Origin: Candidatus Methylacidithermus pantelleriae
Lineage (GTDB): Bacteria; Verrucomicrobiota; Verrucomicrobiia; Methylacidiphilales; Methylacidiphilaceae
Assembly (NCBI RefSeq): GCF_905250085.1
Contig: NZ_CAJNOB010000012.1
Location: 1 to 64,000, forward strand
Length of the DNA stretch: 64,000 nucleotides
Reading direction: 5' to 3'
Part shown: positions 27,409 through 34,922 of the stretch, in pieces
How positions within the stretch are numbered: the first letter of the stretch is position 1
How the letters are laid out: the number at the start of each line of letters is the position of its first letter
Translations under genes and position numbers: made by a program
Notes under the pieces: model-generated
What the model was told of the DNA's origin: nothing
Databases searched by the model: none
Seen by the model: only the letters and a program-made list of their open reading frames with translations

Positions 27409-28326
27409 ATGAAACTCACCCAACGATGCTCTTCTCTCTTTTTGACGGCCGTTCTTTTCGTCGGGACAACCGTGGCAACCTATCCCCACGAAACACCCTT
27501 TGTCTTTACCTACCTAACCGAGCTCCAACCCAAAGGAAGCTGGGAATTCGAACAATGGGTTCTTCCCTTCGTAGGCCAACAAAGCGGCGATTACGCCAAC
27601 ATCTTCTTTCGAGACGAAATCGAGTACGGCATAAGCGACCAGTTCCAGCTCGCCCTCTACGTTAATAGCCGCTACGTAGAAGCCTTTCGTAATCTTCCCA
27701 ACGGGTTCACGGGAGGCCCGGACGTTCCTGCTACCGCTAGCCCGCTGGGCCGCTTCCGGAATTTTGACTTCGATAGCGTAAGCCTCGAAATGATCTACCA
27801 GCTCTTAAATCCCTACAAAGACCCCATAGGTCTGGCTTTGTATTTCGAGCCCCTTTTCGGAACAGATAAAGCCGAAGCCGAACCCAAGCTTCTTCTCCAG
27901 AAAAACTTCTTCAATGACCGGCTCGTCGTCGCATACAACTTCGTCTGGGAGTGGGAATGGGAGAAAGAACTCGAAGGGCCCCCGGGCATTGGGCCTTTTG
28001 AGGAGCACATGGCCAAAGAGATGGCGATGATCCATTTTGTCGGCGTGTCGTATCAATTAGGAAACGGCTGGTGGTTAGGGGTTGAAGGGGAAGAACACAG
28101 CGAATTTGAAGGATTCACTCTCAAGGGCATCGAGCATGCCGCCTTTTTCCTTGGACCTGCGGTCCACTATGGTGCCGAACGCTGGTGGGCGTCCCTCTCG
28201 GTTTTGCCCCAGGTCTTTGCGGTTCCTTTGAACGAGGAACAACGGGAAGTAATGAGTGGAGGCCGGATTTTTGGGAACGAACATGTGGCCGTCCAAGTAG
28301 GACTGCGTGTGGGGATTAGCTGGTAA
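27409..28326 (+). CDS. Predicted outer-membrane beta-barrel protein, possibly DUF6662-like
   Basis: 305 residues. Signal peptide at 1-22 (LTQRCSSLFLTAVLFVGTTVA) followed by ATYPHETPFVFTY. The body alternates polar and aromatic residues in beta-strand fashion (WEFEQWVLPF, FQLALYVNSRYVEA, LVVAYNFVWEWEWEKEL) and ends VGLRVGISW, with a C-terminal aromatic residue as in barrel proteins. Function unknown; the family name is from memory and needs a profile search. First gene of the unit with the FMN-binding protein 90 bases downstream. The position suggests it helps the system reach an extracellular or outer-membrane electron acceptor. GTG at 27400 is a possible alternative start. Confidence 0.75.
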   Translation: MKLTQRCSSLFLTAVLFVGTTVATYPHETPFVFTYLTELQPKGSWEFEQWVLPFVGQQSGDYANIFFRDEIEYGISDQFQLALYVNSRYVEAFRNLPNGFTGGPDVPATASPLGRFRNFDFDSVSLEMIYQLLNPYKDPIGLALYFEPLFGTDKAEAEPKLLLQKNFFNDRLVVAYNFVWEWEWEKELEGPPGIGPFEEHMAKEMAMIHFVGVSYQLGNGWWLGVEGEEHSEFEGFTLKGIEHAAFFLGPAVHYGAERWWASLSVLPQVFAVPLNEEQREVMSGGRIFGNEHVAVQVGLRVGISW

Positions 28327-28416
28327 CCCAACCGTTGTCCCTGGGCCTAAAGAAGCGCCCTTGAACAAAAAGGGAAAGCTTTCCGCTAGGCACAGAGAGT
28401 TACTGTCACTAGGACC

Positions 28417-28941
28417 ATGAAATCGTGGATCACTCCCACAGTCACCATCGTTACTTCTGTCATTCCCACGGTAGCCCACTCCACGATCTACCTTTCCGTC
28501 GAGGAAGCCCAGAGAATCCTCTTTCCCCACGCTCAATTCCAACCCCTATCCCTTCATCTGACAGAGGAACAAAAGAAAGCCATTGAGGAGTTTAGCGGGG
28601 CTCCCTTCTCTCCAGGTACGGTCCAGGTCTGGAAGGCTATCCCGGGTGGCTACTTCTTTGTCGATCGTGTGCTCGGCAAGCACCAGTACTTCACGTATGC
28701 TTTGGCTCTGGGACCGAAGGGAGAAATTTTGGGGCTAGAAATTTTAACCTATAGCGAGAGCCACGGAGGCGAAGTTCGCAGACCCGCTTGGAAAACCCAG
28801 TTCCTTGGAAAACGTTTTGCCACACCACCCCAGTGGCAGTTCAACATCACCAATATCACCGGGGCTACTCTCTCCTGCAAACACCTAACCAGCGGAGTTC
28901 GAAGACTCCTTGCCATCTACCACTATGCTCTTGCCCACTGA
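28417..28941 (+). CDS. Exported FMN-binding protein with covalent flavinylation motif
   Basis: 174 residues. N terminus has a signal-like segment (about 4-21) and periplasmic location is inferred. IYLSVEEAQRILFP is the usual start of FMN-binding domains. The domain includes VDRVLGKHQYFTYALALGPKGEILGLEILTYSES and ends NITGATLSC: Thr-Gly-Ala-Thr (148-151) with a Ser two residues later is the [S/T]GATx[S/T] motif where ApbE links FMN to Thr151 by a phosphodiester. The ApbE gene starts inside its last codons. Related domains occur in RnfG, NqrC and stand-alone periplasmic electron carriers; there are no Rnf/Nqr genes here, so this is a stand-alone carrier. Confidence 0.85.
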   Translation: MKSWITPTVTIVTSVIPTVAHSTIYLSVEEAQRILFPHAQFQPLSLHLTEEQKKAIEEFSGAPFSPGTVQVWKAIPGGYFFVDRVLGKHQYFTYALALGPKGEILGLEILTYSESHGGEVRRPAWKTQFLGKRFATPPQWQFNITNITGATLSCKHLTSGVRRLLAIYHYALAH

Positions 28942-29872
28942 AATCTTGCGGCGCTGTCGTCCCGGCTTTGAAACCCTGGTGGAAATCACAGTAACCGGTT
29001 CCTCGCGGGACACCCTCGCCTCGGCCTTGACGGACGCCTTCCGACGAATCCAGCACGTCTACCGGTCAGTTAATTTTTTTGATCCCCAAAGCGAGCTTTC
29101 CCTCCTCCACCGCACAGCCTGGCACAAGCCTGTGCCGGTAAGCCGGCTCTGTTACGCAATTATAGGCCGTGCCCTGCAGCTGGCTCGAACCTTTCCCGGA
29201 TCTTTTGATCCCACGGTGGCTACCAAGGTGACCCCAAGGTCCAGGCTTTTGGCTCTCGGTTTGGAGCGGCCACCAGATCCCGCTGCTAGCTGGAAAGACA
29301 TCCTGCTTCTCCCTCGAAGAAGAATCGTTTTCCTGCGGCCTTTGCTTTTGGATCTCGGGGGTATTGCCAAAGGTTACGCAGTCGACGCAGCGATCCGCTG
29401 CCTGCGCCTTCGCGTCTCCGGAGCCTTGGTAAACGCCGGCGGGGACCTCCGTTGCTTTGGTTCCTGTTGCTGGCCCGTCTTAGTGAGAGATCCTCGCCGC
29501 CCGATACGGCTGGGCTTGGTCCTCCAAGTGTCAAACACCGCTCTTGCAACCTCGGCGTATCCCGCGCGTTGTCGTTATCCGGATCATCACTTATCCAGGG
29601 GTCTCTGGCACCCTGAGACCGAAAAAGCTTACCGTGGAAACGAAAGCGTCACGGTATTGGCTCCCCGATGCTGGATCGCTGATGGATTGACAAAAGTTTT
29701 CCTTCTGGGAAATGCACAAGCACGCGCGCTGGCTTGCCAGTGGCAGGCAAAGGCTCTCTGGATCCAGTCGGGCTCCTTTGGACAACTGCACTGGCGATGG
29801 GAAACTGCTCCCCCTCCCTCCCCACGGCAAAAAGAGCATGCTGCCCCTCTGTGGAGAAGATTTTTTCACTAA
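28925..29872 (+). CDS. apbE: FAD:protein FMN transferase
   Basis: 315 residues. Transfers FMN from FAD to a Thr/Ser of target proteins, here most likely the adjacent FMN-binding protein. Conserved blocks: DPTVATKVTP, LLLDLGGIAKGYAVDAAIR (141-159), LVNAGGDLRCFG and the Mg-binding C-terminal block CWIADGLTKVFLLG. The N terminus reads straight into the fold (CRPGFETLVEI) with no export signal, whereas most bacterial ApbE are lipoproteins or exported. The start at 28925 overlaps the upstream gene by 17 bases; a TTG at 28910 adds five residues but no signal. Either the target is modified before export or the start lies elsewhere. Confidence 0.9.
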   Translation: MLLPTEILRRCRPGFETLVEITVTGSSRDTLASALTDAFRRIQHVYRSVNFFDPQSELSLLHRTAWHKPVPVSRLCYAIIGRALQLARTFPGSFDPTVATKVTPRSRLLALGLERPPDPAASWKDILLLPRRRIVFLRPLLLDLGGIAKGYAVDAAIRCLRLRVSGALVNAGGDLRCFGSCCWPVLVRDPRRPIRLGLVLQVSNTALATSAYPARCRYPDHHLSRGLWHPETEKAYRGNESVTVLAPRCWIADGLTKVFLLGNAQARALACQWQAKALWIQSGSFGQLHWRWETAPPPSPRQKEHAAPLWRRFFH

Positions 29873-29896
29873 AAACCTTGGTTAGCTCCCTCTCCC

Positions 29897-30430
29897 ATGC
29901 GCCCACAGCCCTTAGCTCCTCTGCGTGACCGTAAGAAAAACCGCCAACCCGCCACTCCCGGGCAGGTTGCCCGTCCTTTTGCGCTCCCCCTTGGGTACAA
30001 ACTCATTCTTTTCCTTACCTTGGCCCTTCTATGGATGTCCGGAATGCTCTGGGTTCTTTTCCAAGACCCCAGGGTCTTTGGCGCCGTGGGCAGACCAGAA
30101 TCAGTCGACGCGGCGCGAAGCATGCTTCTAGCCCTTCACGGTTTAGGAGCTTTCCTTTTTCTGGCGCTTTTGGGGAGTCTCTTTCCACTTCATATCGCCA
30201 AGGCCTGGCGGGCCAAAGAAAACCTTCCCTCCGGAGTCATTCTTTTGGGAAGCGTCCTTCTTCTTGTGTTGACGGGTTACGCCTTGTACTACGCGGGATC
30301 AGAAACCGGGCGAAGGCTTGCAAGCCGTTCCCATATATGGCTAGGGGGGGTTATGCCCCTTCTTTTAGCCTGGCACGCATGGGGCTACCGGCGACGGAAA
30401 AAGCCAAATCCGCAAGCTCCCGAGTCCTAG
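29897..30430 (+). CDS. Four-helix membrane protein with putative bis-His heme sites (DUF4405/cytochrome b-like)
   Basis: 177 residues. Basic N terminus (DRKKNR) and basic C terminus (YRRRKK) place both ends in the cytoplasm; hydrophobic helices lie at about 34-55, 76-102, 113-132 and 145-163. Four histidines fall in helices 2 and 4: H81 and H146 near the periplasmic side, H99 and H160 near the cytoplasmic side. That is the geometry expected for two stacked b-type hemes carrying electrons across the membrane. The short loop YYAGSETGRR follows helix 3. The family name is tentative. It lies 24 bases after apbE and would supply electrons to the flavoprotein or take them from it. Confidence 0.7.
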   Translation: MRPQPLAPLRDRKKNRQPATPGQVARPFALPLGYKLILFLTLALLWMSGMLWVLFQDPRVFGAVGRPESVDAARSMLLALHGLGAFLFLALLGSLFPLHIAKAWRAKENLPSGVILLGSVLLLVLTGYALYYAGSETGRRLASRSHIWLGGVMPLLLAWHAWGYRRRKKPNPQAPES

Positions 30431-30611
30431 AGAAAAAGAGATTCCCTGGGCTCACGGGCTAACCGGTTTTGGGCCGGGCAATAGCATCCCTCTCCACAAG
30501 TTTCCCAGACGCTTTGAGAGTACCGGTTTGGGTTCTTGACCCACCTGGCCGTCCAGAAGTAAGAAAGGAGCTAAGCCGACCGGTGCGTTTTCCCCTCCTG
30601 ACCATAGCTCC

Positions 30612-32138
30612 ATGAAATCCCGAGGAACTCTCCGAAATTCCCTTTGCAGCGTGGGGATCGGAACCACGCTCCTTGTGTTTTCCCTAACCTCGTGGGGTGA
30701 AGTGTCCCCCCCCTCCCAAGAGCCACTGGAACACAGTCTTACCCGACCACCCCAGGGATCCCAAGACGCCCCCGTTCCTCCGGTTCCTTCCGCAGCGTCT
30801 CCTGAACGTGTTCCCCCGGCCCGGCCGGCTCCCAAGAATCTTCCTGAGGTCGAGGAAATTTTGGCCCAGATGGGACCGATTCTGGGAAAACCCAAGGAAC
30901 CTCACGCGCTGGATCTGGAGCGGTGCTTCGAACTCGCCGCGATTCGAAGTGATCAGCTGAAAATTGATGCGCAAACAGTCGCAGCCCAGCAAGCGATCGT
31001 TGCCCAGACTATTGCTACCCTCTTTCCTTCGGTCCAATTTGTGAACCAGCAGAACTTCCGGGACTTTGCTGGATTCGGTTCCTTTATTGGGGGAACGTTC
31101 GTAGGTGGCGGCCGACGATACACTTCCTTTAATGCTTTAACTGGATCACAACTTCTCTTTAACGGTTTGGCAACCCAAAATCAAATTGCGGCCGCTCGAG
31201 CACAGGCTGCGGCCTCCCAGTTTTCCCTCAAACGGGATTACCAGCTTCTTTACGGCAACGTGGCCGCCGCTTTTTATAATGCCCTTTCCTTTGAAGGAGG
31301 TCTTTTCATTTTGGAGGACGAAGCCAAGGCACTCGAAGCGCTCATTGGAGAGCTCGAATATCGCGTCTCCATTGGGCGCTCCCGGCCGGCCGATCTTCTG
31401 CTTTCCAAAACGAATCTAGCAAACGTGCGCGCGCAACAGGAACAAACCCGCGGAGCCCTCTCGCAGCAGCTTCAAGCACTTGCCTTTTATACGGGGATCC
31501 CAAAAGAAAAGCTTCGGCTCAAAGAAACCCACCCCTTTCCCTCCCCAGACGTCCTCGAACGATACCTAGCCCAGGTCGGCGCCCGGCCCGACATTTTAGC
31601 CAGTGTGGAAAACTTGCGGGCGGCCGAACGCACCCTTTCGGCTACGAAAGGTTCCCTTTGGCCCACCGTAACCGCCCAGGGCAATTTCTTTCTGACCCAA
31701 GACCCCCCCTCTCCCGGCCAATGGTTTGTTTCCCTCTCCGCTTCCCTTCCCATCTTTGATGGGGGTCTTATTTCCGCGAGGATCCAGCAGCAACGCGCAG
31801 TGGTCCAGCAGGCGCAACTCCAAATTGAACAACTCCGCCGGACCGCCGACCAACAGGTTCGCACGGCCTTCGATCTACTCAATTCGCAGATCGCCCAGGT
31901 CCTTCGTTTCCAAGAAATGGCAAGAGTAGCTGGGCTTAGCTACGGAGCCCAGCTGGAGGATTACCGGCGAGGGGTGGTGGATCTCCTGACCGTGCTCACG
32001 GCGCTCCAACAGTTTCACGCCGCGCGTTTGCAGCTCCACCAGGCCGAAATGTCGGCTCGCTTTCAACTCATCAACCTTTTTGTCACCGCCGGCTTGACTC
32101 CGGATTCAACCCCGCGCTTCCTTTCGCTTCCGCGCTAA
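30612..32138 (+). CDS. TolC-family outer-membrane channel/efflux protein
   Basis: 508 residues. Signal peptide about 1-29 (ending SWGEV), then a Pro-rich linker (roughly 30-85; PPVPSAASPERVPPARPAP) not usual in TolC. The two repeated OMF modules follow: LDLERCFELAAIRSDQLKIDAQTV..., a long helical hairpin (LKRDYQLLYGNVAAAFYNAL...), then the second half with FVSLSASLPIFDGG and a coiled-coil helix (IQQQRAVVQQAQLQIEQLRRTADQQV). GVVDLLTVLTALQQFHAARLQLHQAE closes it. Forms a trimeric channel with an inner-membrane pump; no pump or adaptor gene is adjacent. Same strand as the flavin cluster but 181 bases downstream, so functional linkage is uncertain. Confidence 0.88.
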   Translation: MKSRGTLRNSLCSVGIGTTLLVFSLTSWGEVSPPSQEPLEHSLTRPPQGSQDAPVPPVPSAASPERVPPARPAPKNLPEVEEILAQMGPILGKPKEPHALDLERCFELAAIRSDQLKIDAQTVAAQQAIVAQTIATLFPSVQFVNQQNFRDFAGFGSFIGGTFVGGGRRYTSFNALTGSQLLFNGLATQNQIAAARAQAAASQFSLKRDYQLLYGNVAAAFYNALSFEGGLFILEDEAKALEALIGELEYRVSIGRSRPADLLLSKTNLANVRAQQEQTRGALSQQLQALAFYTGIPKEKLRLKETHPFPSPDVLERYLAQVGARPDILASVENLRAAERTLSATKGSLWPTVTAQGNFFLTQDPPSPGQWFVSLSASLPIFDGGLISARIQQQRAVVQQAQLQIEQLRRTADQQVRTAFDLLNSQIAQVLRFQEMARVAGLSYGAQLEDYRRGVVDLLTVLTALQQFHAARLQLHQAEMSARFQLINLFVTAGLTPDSTPRFLSLPR

Positions 32139-32594
32139 GGATCGATTCTCCGAACTGGGCCGATACCAGAGCACAACCCCGTGCGGTGCCATGCGTGCCT
32201 CTTCCAAATGGTAGCAGACCCGCAAGGCCCTGGCGGGGCCGGGGGGTACAAAAGGCACCGACCAGCTCTTGGTATCCCTGGGCCCAACAAGAGCCATCCA
32301 GTAAACCCCGATTCGTTCTACCAGCCCTTTTTGCCAAAGCTTTGTCGCAAGCCCGGGGCCAGCGGCTACCCACAATGGACGACCGTTAGATTCTTTGTGC
32401 AAAACCTCATCCTGCCAGCCACGGATCACCCAATGCCCTTTGCGACCTTCCGGCCAGAGATCCGTCCAGATTTTTTCCCGAAAAACCCGCTTTCCCCAAA
32501 AAAGCTCGCCCAGTAGCTCCTCAGGCTGCCACCAGGAGGTTAGGAGTTTGCCATCCAAACTCAAAGCACCCAGTAGCCTAACACCCCTCATCAT
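32106..32594 (-). CDS. RibD C-terminal-type reductase domain protein
   Basis: 162 residues. N terminus RLLGALSLDGKLLT matches the NADPH-reductase opening (SLDGK) of the RibD C-terminal/dihydrofolate-reductase-like family, and LWVAAGPGLATKLWQKGLVERI corresponds to the (E/A)GG..L...LL..GLVDE block, with AG replacing GG. Relatives reduce a ribosylamino-uracil in riboflavin synthesis or other pterin-like compounds; substrate here unknown. It is shorter than the canonical ~210-residue domain. ATG overlaps the fmt stop by four bases, so it is co-translated with fmt; its 3' end overlaps the convergent TolC-type gene by 33 bases. Confidence 0.65.
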   Translation of the reverse strand: MMRGVRLLGALSLDGKLLTSWWQPEELLGELFWGKRVFREKIWTDLWPEGRKGHWVIRGWQDEVLHKESNGRPLWVAAGPGLATKLWQKGLVERIGVYWMALVGPRDTKSWSVPFVPPGPARALRVCYHLEEARMAPHGVVLWYRPSSENRSLARKRKEARG

Positions 32595-33532
32595 CCCAGA
32601 ATCATGCCGGGAGCAATGGGAAAACCGTGGGCAAAATCTTTTGCAGCCATCCGTTTCTTTCCTTCCAGCTGGACTTCCCGCAAAAGAAGCCCCCCCTTTT
32701 CACCGGCCGCTACCAAAATCCCATGTTCATCCACACGGCAGACCTCTCCGGGCTTTCCTCTGGCTCGCAGGGAAATGATGACCCGAAAGATCTTGAGCAT
32801 CTTCTTTCCTTCCCGATCGGGAACAAAGGTGTAGGCACCCGGCCAGGGGATCATCGCACGAATCTGGGCCTCTGTTTCCTCCTTCGGCCGGCTCCAGTCA
32901 ATGCGACCATCCTCTTTGGTTAATCGAGGGGCATAGGTTGCAAGTTTGGGATCCTGAGGAATACGAGGCGCTTTGCCCTCCTCTAAGAGTTCCAGCGCTT
33001 TGAGCAAGACCCTAGGCGCCATTCGGGACAACCGTTCCCCTAAGGTCTGTGCGGTATCCGTAGATCGAACCATTGCCTTTTCAGCCAAAAGAATGTCCCC
33101 AGTATCAATGCCTTCATCCATCCAAATCACAGTGACCCCCGTTTCACGGTCACGATGCAAAATGGCAGCTTGAACCGGGGAAGCCCCCCGGTGTCGAGGA
33201 AGTAAGGATCCATGCACGTTCAAAGCCGCTACCTTGGGCACCTCAAGCACATCCTTGCTTACAATCTGACCGTACGAACACACCAGCAGGACATCCGGTT
33301 GGAGATAGCGAAGCTGCGCGACAGAATGCTCCGCATTAATCCGCTCCGGCTGGTAGATCCGAAGATGAAACTTGAGTGCCGCTTCTTTGACAGGGGAAGG
33401 GGTCAACTCTTGCCCACGACCAGCCGGCCGGTCTGGTTGCGTCACCACTGCCAGAATCGAGTGACGGCTTTGTGCCAAAGCCTCCAGGGTTGGAACCGCA
33501 AATGCACCAGTCCCCACAAAAACGATCTTCAT
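32591..33532 (-). CDS. fmt: Methionyl-tRNA formyltransferase
   Basis: 313 residues, normal length. Formylates initiator Met-tRNA using 10-formyl-tetrahydrofolate. MKIVFVGTGAFAVPTLEAL opens the Rossmann fold; the catalytic core NVHGSLLPRHRGASPVQAAIL (Asn-His-...-Arg) and VTVIWMDEGIDTGDIL with the catalytic Asp are intact. The C-terminal OB-like tRNA-binding domain starts near residue 205. Four-base overlaps on both sides link it to the zinc-ribbon gene upstream and the RibD-like gene downstream in one minus-strand unit. Peptide deformylase is not adjacent in this window. Confidence 0.96.
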   Translation of the reverse strand: MKIVFVGTGAFAVPTLEALAQSRHSILAVVTQPDRPAGRGQELTPSPVKEAALKFHLRIYQPERINAEHSVAQLRYLQPDVLLVCSYGQIVSKDVLEVPKVAALNVHGSLLPRHRGASPVQAAILHRDRETGVTVIWMDEGIDTGDILLAEKAMVRSTDTAQTLGERLSRMAPRVLLKALELLEEGKAPRIPQDPKLATYAPRLTKEDGRIDWSRPKEETEAQIRAMIPWPGAYTFVPDREGKKMLKIFRVIISLRARGKPGEVCRVDEHGILVAAGEKGGLLLREVQLEGKKRMAAKDFAHGFPIAPGMILG

Positions 33533-33786
33533 AGGCTCACGTACAGCCGGGGGCCCTCGTCACCCGCCCCCGGGCCGACTTCCCTTTTTCCAATACCTTC
33601 TCCACACTCAGAGCAAAGGTATTCGTAAATCTCACGATCCGGAAGCACCAGAAGGAGTCGCTCCCGAACAGGACGAGCACCCTGGCATCGGGGGCAGTAA
33701 AGGAAGGAAGCACGCAACGTGTCAAACTGCCCAGGATTTGCCTGTCTGCGTTGAGAAATCCCTTGCGCAGCAATACCGACTCGCAT
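33529..33786 (-). CDS. Small zinc-ribbon protein
   Basis: 85 residues, not recognised by family. CPRCQ and CSECG, separated by 25 residues (VRERLLLVLPDREIYEYL between), form a four-cysteine zinc ribbon in the middle. The N-terminal 30 residues are basic and the C terminus is Gly-rich. Overlap of four bases with fmt implies co-translation. The DNA upstream is the divergent control region shared with the Sua5 gene. Function unknown; RNA or protein binding is the usual role of such ribbons. Confidence 0.65.
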   Translation of the reverse strand: MRVGIAAQGISQRRQANPGQFDTLRASFLYCPRCQGARPVRERLLLVLPDREIYEYLCSECGEGIGKREVGPGAGDEGPRLYVSL

Positions 33787-33866
33787 GGTTAATCCTGTAC
33801 TCCCTCAATAAACGCGGAGTGGGAGACAGTCCGCAAGAGCTTTCAAAGAAAGAAGCCAAAAAGTCG

Positions 33867-34826
33867 ATGCTTCGCGAACGTTGCACAATCCACCAGGCCG
33901 TTGGGCTACTTGTCCGGGGAGAGCCCGTCATTTTGCCTACCGAAACGGTCTACGGGCTTACCTGTGATGCCACCTCCCCCCAGGCTGTCGAGCGCCTTTT
34001 CGCTTTGAAAGGACGCGACAGCCGCTTTCCTTTCGCGCTTCTGGTTGCCAATCTTGCCGAGGCCGAAAGATTAACATCCCATTTCCCTTCCAAAGCCAAA
34101 ACACTGGCCAAGCGATTCTGGCCGGGACCCCTTACTCTTGTTTTACCACGTGGGCCCGCTTTCCCGGCCACGGTCGTTCACCCAGGCGAACCCTTGGGGG
34201 GACTGCGAGTTCCGGACCACCCCATCGCACAAGCCGTTCTGCGGCGATTCGGAAGGCCTTTGGCCGCACCCAGTGCCAACCGCTCAGGCGACATCAGCCC
34301 AACAACATGGGAAGAGGCACGAAAACCCTTCGAGGGGCTGGTGACATGCGCGCTGGACGGGGGAGAATGCCGCTTGGGATTTGATTCTACCGTAGTGTCG
34401 TTTGAAGGAGAAAAAGCCAGCGTCCTGCGGTTGGGGGCTTTACCTTTGGAAGAGCTAGAAAAGGTCATTGGTAAAGTGGACCTCCCGTACGAGTCCCAGC
34501 GAAAAGGCCCCCGGACCCGAGCCTTTCCCAAACCGCTTTGGATTGTGCAGGATCTTGAAGAACTTTCCGGCAAAAACCTTGCCCGGGCAGGCCTTCTAGC
34601 TTGGGGAGTGGTCCCTGCAAGCTACCGAAGGAACCTTGCCGTCACGTGCAATCTTTCTGCCCGAGGAGACCCCTCGGAAGCCATGCCCAAGTTTTACCGC
34701 GCTCTGCGAATCCTTTTGGAAAACCCTCATGTGCATTGCATCTTTGCCCTGCTCTGGCCTGAATCGGGATTGGGTCGCTCGCTCAATGCCAAACTCCAAG
34801 AGCTCGGGCAAACTCCCAACGCCTAG
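33867..34826 (+). CDS. sua5: L-threonylcarbamoyladenylate synthase (Sua5/TsaC family)
   Basis: 319 residues from the chosen ATG. Makes threonylcarbamoyl-AMP from Thr, bicarbonate and ATP for the t6A37 modification of ANN-decoding tRNAs. The YrdC domain (about 5-200) has ILPTETVYGLTCDA, LKGRDSRFPFALLV, FWPGPLTLVLPRG, GLRVPDHP and AAPSANRSGDISPT. The C-terminal Sua5 domain (from ~225) is present, but the linker lacks the usual SPGM.YRHYAP motif that closes over the active site and reads AFPKPLWIV instead. The open frame extends upstream into the oppositely oriented zinc-ribbon gene, so the start is inferred from alignment with the YrdC domain. Confidence 0.88.
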   Translation: MLRERCTIHQAVGLLVRGEPVILPTETVYGLTCDATSPQAVERLFALKGRDSRFPFALLVANLAEAERLTSHFPSKAKTLAKRFWPGPLTLVLPRGPAFPATVVHPGEPLGGLRVPDHPIAQAVLRRFGRPLAAPSANRSGDISPTTWEEARKPFEGLVTCALDGGECRLGFDSTVVSFEGEKASVLRLGALPLEELEKVIGKVDLPYESQRKGPRTRAFPKPLWIVQDLEELSGKNLARAGLLAWGVVPASYRRNLAVTCNLSARGDPSEAMPKFYRALRILLENPHVHCIFALLWPESGLGRSLNAKLQELGQTPNA

Positions 34827-34922
34827 CCAAGACTGGAGACACTGGAAGGCTTTTCTCCCACCGCTATTCCTTGCTTGGCCCCTGCCGTTGGCAAAACCAA
34901 GCATCTGCCTTCCCCAAGAGCT

